Below, one piece after another: positions 58,120 through 64,000 of a DNA stretch of 64,000 nucleotides (position 1 is its first letter; the number at the start of each line of letters is the position of its first letter). The stretch spans positions 5,298,501-5,362,500 of the forward strand of contig NZ_CP077093.1 in assembly GCF_014268755.2 (NCBI RefSeq). The letters run 5' to 3'. Source of the stretch: Pseudomonas vanderleydeniana (GTDB lineage Bacteria > Pseudomonadota > Gammaproteobacteria > Pseudomonadales > Pseudomonadaceae). The notes beneath the pieces are model-generated. The model did not search any database. It had not been told where the DNA came from and was given only the letters and a program-made list of their open reading frames with translations. The translations under genes and the position numbers were made by a program.

Positions 58120-59535
58120 ATGAGCAATCAGATTCCGGTACACGACGTTACGCCACCTGCCAAGAAACCGAACAACACCGTCGACCTCTACGCCTCGCGC
58201 GAAAAAATCTACACCCGAGCTTTCACCGGCCTGTTCCGCAACCTGCGGATGGCGGGCGGCGCCCTGCTGTTCCTGCTCTACTTCGGCACGGTCTGGCTCG
58301 ACTGGGGGGGGCACCAGGCCGTCTGGTGGAACCTGCCGGAACGCAAGTTCTTCATCTTCGGCGCGACCTTCTGGCCGCAGGACTTCATCCTGCTGTCGGG
58401 CATGCTGATCATCGCCGCCTTCGGCCTGTTTTTCATCACCGTATACGCCGGGCGCATCTGGTGCGGCTATACCTGCCCGCAAAGCGTCTGGACCTGGATC
58501 TTCATGTGGTGCGAGAAGGTCACCGAGGGTGACCGCAACCAGCGCATCAAGCTCGACAAGGCGCCGATGAGCGCCAACAAGTTCCTGCGCAAGTTCAGCA
58601 AGCACAGCCTGTGGCTGCTGATCGGCTTCGTCACCGGCATGACCTTCGTCGGCTACTTCTCGCCGATCCGCCAGCTGGTGATCGACTTCTTCACCGGCCA
58701 GGCCGATGGCTGGTCGTACTTCTGGGTCGGCTTCTTCACCCTCGCCACCTATGGCAACGCCGGCTGGCTGCGCGAGCAGGTGTGCATCTACATGTGCCCC
58801 TATGCACGCTTCCAGAGCGTGATGTTCGACAAGGACACCCTGATCGTCTCCTATGACCCGCGCCGTGGCGAGAGCCGTGGTCCGCGCAAGAAAGGCGCCG
58901 ACTACAAGGCCCAGGGCCTGGGCGACTGCATCGACTGCACGATGTGCGTGCAGGTCTGCCCGACCGGCATCGACATCCGCGACGGCCTGCAGATCGAATG
59001 CATCGGCTGCGCGGCCTGCATCGATGCCTGCGACAGCATCATGGACAAGATGGAGTACCCACGCGGGCTGATCAGCTACACCACCGAGCACAATCTGTCC
59101 GGGCAGAAGACCCATAAGCTGCGCCCTCGGCTGATTGGCTACGCGGTAGTGCTGCTGGCGATGATCAGCCTGCTGATCACTGCCTTCCTCATGCGCCCGC
59201 TGGTCGGTTTCGACGTCAGCAAGGACCGCGTACTCTATCGCGAGAACGCCGAGGGCCGGATCGAGAACGTCTACAGCCTGAAGATCATGAACAAGGATCA
59301 GCGCGATCACACCTACGTGCTCGATGCCGCCGGCCTGCCGGACCTGCGCCTGCAGGGGCGGCGCGAAATCCGCGTGCCGGCCGGGGAGATCTTCAGCATG
59401 CCGGTCGAGCTGTCCAGTTCTCCCGATCAACTGCCGTCGAGCACCAACGAGGTGAAGTTCATCCTCAAGGATGCCGATGACGACAGCGTCCACGTCGAAG
59501 CCAAGAGCCGGTTCATCGGCCCGCAAATCCGCTAA
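58120..59535 (+). CDS. ccoG: Cytochrome oxidase assembly protein CcoG (ferredoxin-type copper reductase)
   Basis: Inner-membrane protein of 471 residues with about five helices. Two [4Fe-4S] sites are CIDCTMCVQVCP near 270 and CIGCAACIDACD near 292. Also present is WCGYTCPQSVWTW near 117, with Cys linked to copper handling. CcoG reduces Cu(II) for cbb3 assembly. Two adjacent ATGs (58117 and 58120) exist; the second has GGGA at better spacing and gives MSNQIPVHDV. Followed by ccoH after 11 bases. Confidence 0.94.
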   Translation: MSNQIPVHDVTPPAKKPNNTVDLYASREKIYTRAFTGLFRNLRMAGGALLFLLYFGTVWLDWGGHQAVWWNLPERKFFIFGATFWPQDFILLSGMLIIAAFGLFFITVYAGRIWCGYTCPQSVWTWIFMWCEKVTEGDRNQRIKLDKAPMSANKFLRKFSKHSLWLLIGFVTGMTFVGYFSPIRQLVIDFFTGQADGWSYFWVGFFTLATYGNAGWLREQVCIYMCPYARFQSVMFDKDTLIVSYDPRRGESRGPRKKGADYKAQGLGDCIDCTMCVQVCPTGIDIRDGLQIECIGCAACIDACDSIMDKMEYPRGLISYTTEHNLSGQKTHKLRPRLIGYAVVLLAMISLLITAFLMRPLVGFDVSKDRVLYRENAEGRIENVYSLKIMNKDQRDHTYVLDAAGLPDLRLQGRREIRVPAGEIFSMPVELSSSPDQLPSSTNEVKFILKDADDDSVHVEAKSRFIGPQIR

Positions 59536-59546
59536 GGGAATCAACC

Positions 59547-60086
59547 ATGTCCGTCGCAACCGCCACCAGCCCCTGGTACAAGCACCTCTGGCCCTGGATC
59601 ATCATCGGCATCCTGGCCTGTTCGGTGACCCTGACCCTGTCGATGGTGACCATCGCGGTGAAGAACCCGGACAACCTGGTCAACGACAACTACTACGAGG
59701 CCGGCAAGGGCATCAACCGCTCGCTGGATCGCGAGCTGCTGGCCCAGTCGCTGAAGATGCGCGCCAACGTGCACTTCGACGAAGTGACCGGTGAAGTCGA
59801 CCTGCGCCTGAGCGGCGACAGCCAACCGGCCACGCTGGAACTGAACCTGATCTCGCCGACCCAGCCGGAAAAGGACCGCAAGGTCAGCCTCAACCGCAGC
59901 CAGACCGAACAGGGCCGCTACATCGGCCAGTTGAACGACAGGATCGAAGGCCGGCGTTTCGTCGAGCTGCTGGGTACCCAGGGCGACAAGACCTGGCGCC
60001 TGTTCGAGGAAGAACAGGTCAGCCAGGACCGCGACGTACTGCTGGGCGACGAACCGCTCAAGGGTGCCGAAGACCTCGACAACTGA
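59547..60086 (+). CDS. ccoH: cbb3 oxidase assembly protein CcoH (FixH family)
   Basis: Membrane-anchored protein of 179 residues. One N-terminal helix (WIIIGILACSVTLTLSMVT) is followed by NLVNDNYYEAGKGINRSLDR, typical of FixH. It stabilises the cbb3 complex during assembly. Co-transcribed with ccoG. Confidence 0.92.
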   Translation: MSVATATSPWYKHLWPWIIIGILACSVTLTLSMVTIAVKNPDNLVNDNYYEAGKGINRSLDRELLAQSLKMRANVHFDEVTGEVDLRLSGDSQPATLELNLISPTQPEKDRKVSLNRSQTEQGRYIGQLNDRIEGRRFVELLGTQGDKTWRLFEEEQVSQDRDVLLGDEPLKGAEDLDN

Positions 60087-60126
60087 CAGTAGCAAGTCGG
60101 TAAGCCTGCAACGGCTGTTATGCTTC

Positions 60127-60258
60127 TGTGGCGAGCGGGCTTGCCCGCGCTGGGGCGCACAGCGGCCCTGAAGCCTGCCACCGCGTTGTGCCTGACACGA
60201 AGCGCAGCTGATTTTGGGGCTGCTCTGCAGCCCAGCGCGGGCAAGCCCGCTCACCACA
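60127..60258. repeat. 132-bp REPIN (copy 1)
   Basis: TGTGGCGAGCGGGCTTGCCC at the left end is mirrored at the right end (CGGGCAAGCCCGCTC-CCACA with one change). The inner part contains CCTGACAC and GGGGCTGCTCTGCAGCCC, both also found in copy 2 (63726-63857), which has the same 132-bp length. It lies between ccoH and ccoI, so ccoI may need its own promoter. Confidence 0.88.
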
Positions 60259-60324
60259 AAAGCTCGCTCATAATGAGATGCTGAACACCACCAAAGCTTC
60301 ACTGGAATCGATCTCCCCATCGAC

Positions 60325-62775
60325 ATGACCACCCCACTCCCCTGTTACCACTGCGCCCTGCCCGTTCCCTCGGGCAGCCGCTTCACCGCCGCAGTGCTGG
60401 GCGAGACGCGCGAATTCTGCTGTCCGGGCTGCCAGGCCGTGGCCGAGGCCATCGTTGCCGGCGGCCTGGAGCACTACTACAGCCATCGCAGCGAAACCTC
60501 CGCCAACCCGGACGCGCTACCGGTGCAGCTACCGGATGAACTGGCCCTCTACGACCGCGCCGATGTGCAGCAACCCTTCGTCCGCCATGACGGCGAGCTC
60601 GCCGAAACCACCCTGCTGATCGAGGGCATCAGTTGCGCGGCCTGCGGCTGGCTGATCGAAAAGCACCTGCGCAACCTGCCGGCCGTGGCCGAGGCGCGGC
60701 TGAACCTGTCCAACCACCGGCTGCAGGTCAGTTGGTCCGACAGCCAACTGCCCCTGAGCAGCCTGCTGGCCGAGCTGCGGCAGATCGGTTATGCCGCGCA
60801 CCCCTACCAGCCCGACCGCGCCAGCGAACAGTTGGCCAGCGAGAACCGCAAGTCCCTGCGCCAACTGGGCGTGGCCGGACTGCTGTGGTTCCAGGCGATG
60901 ATGGCGACCATGGCGACCTGGCCGGAATTCAACATCGACCTGAGCCCCGAGCTGCATGTCATCCTGCGCTGGGTCGCACTGTTCCTGACCACCCCGATCG
61001 TGTTCTACAGCTGTGCACCGTTCTTCCGGGGTGCCCTGCGCGACCTGCGCACCCGCCACCTGACCATGGATGTCTCGGTCTCGCTGGCGATCGGCAGCGC
61101 CTACTGCGCCGGGATCTGGACCTCGATCACCGGCGTCGGCGAGCTGTACTTCGATGCGGTGGGCATGTTCGCGCTGTTCCTGCTGGCTGGCCGCTACCTC
61201 GAACGTCGCGCCCGCGAGCGCACGGCAGCAGCCACCGCGCAACTGGTCAACCTGCTGCCGGCGTCCTGCCTGCGCCTGCAGGCAGATGGCCAGAGCGAGC
61301 GCATCCTGCTCGACGAACTGCGCCTGGGCGACCAGGTGCTGGTGCATCCCGGCGCGGTGCTGCCAGCTGACGGCCGGATCCTGCAAGGCCAGTCGAGCAT
61401 CGACGAGTCGCTGCTGACCGGCGAGTACCTGCCACAACCGCGCGGCCCGGGCGATACGGTCACTGCCGGCACGCTGAACGTCGAAGGCGCGCTGACGGTC
61501 GAAATCCTCGCCCTCGGCCAGGACACCCGGCTGTCGGCCATCGTCCGCCTGCTGGAACGCGCCCAGAGCGAGAAACCGCGCCTGGCGGAAATCGCCGACC
61601 GCGCCTCGCAATGGTTTCTGCTGCTGTCGCTGATCGCCGCCGCCGCCATCGGCCTGCTCTGGTGGCAGGTCGACGCACAGCGGGCATTCTGGATCGTCCT
61701 CGCCATGCTGGTGGCGACCTGTCCCTGTGCGTTGTCACTGGCGACGCCAACGGCACTCACCGCCGCCACCGGCACCCTGCACAAGCTGGGCCTGCTGCTG
61801 ACCCGCGGCCATGTGCTCGAAGGGCTGAACCAGATCGACACGGTGATCTTCGACAAGACCGGCACCCTCACCGAAGGCCGCCTCGCATTGCGCGCCATCC
61901 ACCCGCTGGGGACACTGGACAGCGAACGCTGCCTGGCCCTGGCCGCCGCCCTGGAGAACCGTTCCGAACACCCGATCGCCAAGGCCTTCGGCCGTGCGCC
62001 GCAAGCTGCCGAGGACGTCCAGAGCACACCCGGCAGCGGCCTGGAAGGCCAGGTCGGCGAGCTGACCCTGCGGATCGGCCGCGCGGACTTCGTCTGCGCC
62101 CTCAGTGGCTGCGCCATTCCGCCTTCGCCGGATGCTGCCGGACAGTGGCTGCTGCTGGGTGATCGCCAGGGCGCGCTGGCCTGGTTCGTCCTCGACGACC
62201 GGCTGCGCAGCGATGCCCCGGACCTGCTCGAGGCCTGCCGGGCGCGTGGCTGGCGGACCCTGCTGCTGTCAGGCGACAGCTCGCCGATGGTCGCCGATGT
62301 CGCCAGGCAACTGGGAATCGACGAAGCCCGCGGCGGCCTGGGCCCGGACGACAAGTTGCAGGTGCTCAAGCAGTTGCAACTGCAAGGCCGCAAGGTGCTG
62401 ATGCTCGGCGACGGGGTCAACGATGTGCCCGTGCTGGCTGCCGCCGACATCAGCGTCGCCATGGGTTCGGCCACCGACCTGGCCAAGACCAGCGCCGATG
62501 CGGTGCTGCTGTCCAACCGACTGGACGCCCTGGTGCAGGCCTTCGACCTGGCCCGCCGAACCCGCCGGGTAATCATCGAGAACCTGGCCTGGGCGGCACT
62601 GTACAATGGCCTCATGTTGCCGTTCGCGGCCCTCGGCTGGATCACGCCGGTGTGGGCGGCTGTCGGCATGTCCATCAGTTCGTTGACCGTGGTCCTGAAT
62701 GCGTTGCGGCTCACTCGCCTGCCCGCCTCGAAGGCCGACCACGCCCTGACCGAAACCCGCCCGCAACCGGCCTGA
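60325..62775 (+). CDS. ccoI: Copper-exporting P1B-type ATPase CcoI (FixI), cbb3 maturation
   Basis: Inner-membrane copper pump of 816 residues that supplies Cu to the CcoN active site. An N-terminal cysteine-rich part (CYHC near 6, CPGCQAVAEA near 34) and an HMA domain (ISCAACGWLIEKHL near 102) come first. The channel motif CPCALSLATP lies near 472, the phosphorylation site DKTGTLTEG near 511, SEHPIAKAF near 552, and the hinge GDGVND near 694. The ATG at 60325 is 238 bases after ccoH, past a REPIN. Confidence 0.94.
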   Translation: MTTPLPCYHCALPVPSGSRFTAAVLGETREFCCPGCQAVAEAIVAGGLEHYYSHRSETSANPDALPVQLPDELALYDRADVQQPFVRHDGELAETTLLIEGISCAACGWLIEKHLRNLPAVAEARLNLSNHRLQVSWSDSQLPLSSLLAELRQIGYAAHPYQPDRASEQLASENRKSLRQLGVAGLLWFQAMMATMATWPEFNIDLSPELHVILRWVALFLTTPIVFYSCAPFFRGALRDLRTRHLTMDVSVSLAIGSAYCAGIWTSITGVGELYFDAVGMFALFLLAGRYLERRARERTAAATAQLVNLLPASCLRLQADGQSERILLDELRLGDQVLVHPGAVLPADGRILQGQSSIDESLLTGEYLPQPRGPGDTVTAGTLNVEGALTVEILALGQDTRLSAIVRLLERAQSEKPRLAEIADRASQWFLLLSLIAAAAIGLLWWQVDAQRAFWIVLAMLVATCPCALSLATPTALTAATGTLHKLGLLLTRGHVLEGLNQIDTVIFDKTGTLTEGRLALRAIHPLGTLDSERCLALAAALENRSEHPIAKAFGRAPQAAEDVQSTPGSGLEGQVGELTLRIGRADFVCALSGCAIPPSPDAAGQWLLLGDRQGALAWFVLDDRLRSDAPDLLEACRARGWRTLLLSGDSSPMVADVARQLGIDEARGGLGPDDKLQVLKQLQLQGRKVLMLGDGVNDVPVLAAADISVAMGSATDLAKTSADAVLLSNRLDALVQAFDLARRTRRVIIENLAWAALYNGLMLPFAALGWITPVWAAVGMSISSLTVVLNALRLTRLPASKADHALTETRPQPA

Positions 62776-62797
62776 GCCGGGTGGGCCTGGAGCAAAG

Positions 62798-63016
62798 ATG
62801 CCAGCACTCTACGTGATGATTCCGGCGGCGCTGCTGATCGTCGCCATCGCCGTCTACATCTTCTTCTGGGCGGTGGACAGCGGCCAGTACGACGACCTCG
62901 ACGGCCCGGCCCACAGCATCCTGTTCGACGACCAGGATCCGAACCACAAGGCGGCCATCGACGAAGCCGACGGCACCGCCAGCGACCACGACCGGCGGAC
63001 GCCACCTCATGCTTGA
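62798..63016 (+). CDS. ccoS: cbb3 oxidase maturation protein CcoS
   Basis: Small membrane protein of 72 residues. It has one helix (YVMIPAALLIVAIAVYIFFW) and a family-typical VDSGQYDDLDGPAHSILFDD. It is needed for cofactor insertion into CcoN. 22 bases after ccoI; its end overlaps the next gene. Confidence 0.92.
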   Translation: MPALYVMIPAALLIVAIAVYIFFWAVDSGQYDDLDGPAHSILFDDQDPNHKAAIDEADGTASDHDRRTPPHA

Positions 63017-63692
63017 ACTGGCGCCACTGCTGGTTTCGGCGGTGATCCTTGGCCTGCTCGGCGGTGGCCATTGCCTGGGCATGTGCGGCGGCCTGATGGG
63101 CGCCCTGACCCTGGCGATCCCCAGGGAACAGCGCGCACGACGCCTGCGCCTGCTGCTGGCCTACAACCTGGGGCGGGTGCTCAGCTATGCGGCCGCCGGG
63201 CTGCTGACCGGGCTGGCCGGCTGGGCAGTGGCCAGCAGCCCGGCGGCGACCGCGTTGCGGGTGCTGGCCGGCCTGCTGCTGATCACCATGGGCCTGTACC
63301 TGGCCGGCTGGTGGAGCGGCCTGACCCGCCTTGAAAGCCTGGGACGCGGCCTCTGGCGACAGATCCAGCCGATCGCCAATCGCCTGCTGCCGGTGTCGAC
63401 GCTGCCCCGCGCACTGCTGCTCGGCGCACTCTGGGGCTGGCTGCCCTGCGGCCTGGTCTACAGCACCCTGCTATGGGCGGCGAGCCGCGGCAATGCGCTC
63501 GACAGCGCACTGCTGATGCTCGCCTTCGGTCTGGGCACCTGGCCGGTGCTGTTGGCGACCGGACTGGCGGCGGAACGGGTCACGGCCCTGCTGCGCAAAC
63601 GCAGCGTGCGCCTGGGCGGCGGCCTGCTGGTGATGCTGTTCGGGTTGTGGACCCTGCCTGGCCCGCACCAGCATTGGCTGATGGGGCACTGA
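63009..63692 (+). CDS. TauE/SafE (DsbD_2-like) membrane protein linked to cco genes
   Basis: Membrane protein of 227 residues with about six helices. It starts MLELAPLLVSAVILGLLGGG with CLGMCGG near 21, a motif seen in this family, and a second Cys in WGWLPCGLVYS near 146. These paired Cys motifs resemble DsbD-type or copper-handling relatives, so it may act in copper or redox delivery for the oxidase. Overlaps ccoS by 8 bases; last gene of the cco assembly group. Confidence 0.85.
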   Translation: MLELAPLLVSAVILGLLGGGHCLGMCGGLMGALTLAIPREQRARRLRLLLAYNLGRVLSYAAAGLLTGLAGWAVASSPAATALRVLAGLLLITMGLYLAGWWSGLTRLESLGRGLWRQIQPIANRLLPVSTLPRALLLGALWGWLPCGLVYSTLLWAASRGNALDSALLMLAFGLGTWPVLLATGLAAERVTALLRKRSVRLGGGLLVMLFGLWTLPGPHQHWLMGH

Positions 63693-64000
63693 GCCCGCTT
63701 TCGGCCAAACAGGCTGGGATACTTGTGTGGCGAGCGGGCTTGCCCGCGCTGGGTCGCGCAGCCCCCTGAAACCTGCTACCGCTCTTTACCTGACACAACA
63801 CCCTGGCTGGTCCTGGGGCTGCTTTGCAGCCCAGCGCGGGCAAGCCCGCTCGCCACAGGAGCCCGCGCCAAAACCTGCCGCGGGCCTGTTGCCCTCACCC
63901 CTGAAACAGCCCGGGCCGCCGTTGATACAAATCAACATGGCCCTTGCGCGATCCCCCTAGACTCGAGGCATTGCAGCCAATCCGGGGGAATGCCCGCATG
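63693..64000 (+). promoter_or_regulatory. Promoter region of the next gene (probable hemN) with perfect Anr/FNR site
   Basis: The gap holds REPIN copy 2 and then TTGAT-ACAA-ATCAA (63922-63935), an exact Anr/FNR site. A -10 box TAGACT (63958-63963) sits exactly where a class II site centred at -41.5 predicts. The final ATG (63998-64000), with GGGGGA eight bases upstream, is the likely start of the next gene. Known gene order suggests hemN, the anaerobic coproporphyrinogen oxidase, but only three bases are seen. Confidence 0.7.
63726..63857. repeat. 132-bp REPIN (copy 2)
   Basis: Same length, ends and inner landmarks as copy 1 (60127-60258): TGTGGCGAGCGGGCTTGCCC, CCTGACAC, GGGGCTGCTTTGCAGCCC and the mirrored right end. 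The middle differs at many positions. Confidence 0.88.

Overview
The window is high-GC DNA from a Pseudomonas, most likely a fluorescent one of the P. fluorescens/protegens/chlororaphis type. Pointers to this are a pyoverdine locus (pvdL-pvdG-pvdS), an atu cluster for acyclic terpene use, two tandem cbb3 oxidase operons, and the gene order acnA - aer - (insert) - cco2 - cco1 - ccoGHIS, which recalls the P. aeruginosa PA1562-PA1547 region. Species cannot be fixed from sequence reading alone.

Layout. 1-8062: the N-terminal two thirds or so of a pyoverdine NRPS of PvdL type on the minus strand, cut by the left edge. 8279-9037: type II thioesterase pvdG. 9343-9891: iron-starvation sigma factor pvdS, divergent, with a Fur box. 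9926-10744: an orphan solute-binding protein. 10843-19996: atuR and atuABCDEF, with two mirror-image operator candidates between atuR and atuA. 20066-26194: housekeeping and transport genes (exonuclease, ppnP, MsbA-like exporter, PA1571-family protein, pdxB, MATE pump). 26210-33176: tusA, rlmM, acnA, a CPBP protease and an Aer-type chemoreceptor. 33177-50870: an accessory block. 50871-64000: ccoN2O2Q2P2, ccoN1O1Q1P1, ccoG, ccoH, ccoI, ccoS and a TauE/SafE protein. The last bases are the promoter of the next gene (probably hemN), with a perfect Anr/FNR site.

The least ordinary part is 33.2-50.9 kb. It sits between aer and ccoN2, a place that is short in P. aeruginosa. It holds three ~600-aa paralogues made of about five beta-sandwich units each (33525, 38007, 40036), a 243-aa relative (41864), and a 2475-aa giant (43443-50870). 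The giant has seven tandem ~225-aa repeats that resemble DUF4329 plus a companion subdomain. These are followed by a module homologous to the 243-aa protein, more beta-sandwich units, a Big_2-like domain and a lectin-like tail. A classical autotransporter lies in the middle on the opposite strand. None of the five proteins has a visible signal peptide or a Type I secretion motif. I regard this as an undescribed multi-protein surface, secreted or effector-like system; its function is unknown.

How the parts work together. PvdS would drive pvdG and pvdL under iron limitation. Atu enzymes would degrade citronellol/geraniol to intermediates that leave through the leucine/isovalerate (liu) route. 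The two cbb3 oxidases and their assembly proteins (CcoG, CcoH, CcoI, CcoS) supply low-oxygen respiration, with Anr-like boxes before ccoN2, ccoG and the gene at the right edge. REP/REPIN palindromes lie in several intergenic gaps, including inside the atu operon and between pvdG and pvdL.
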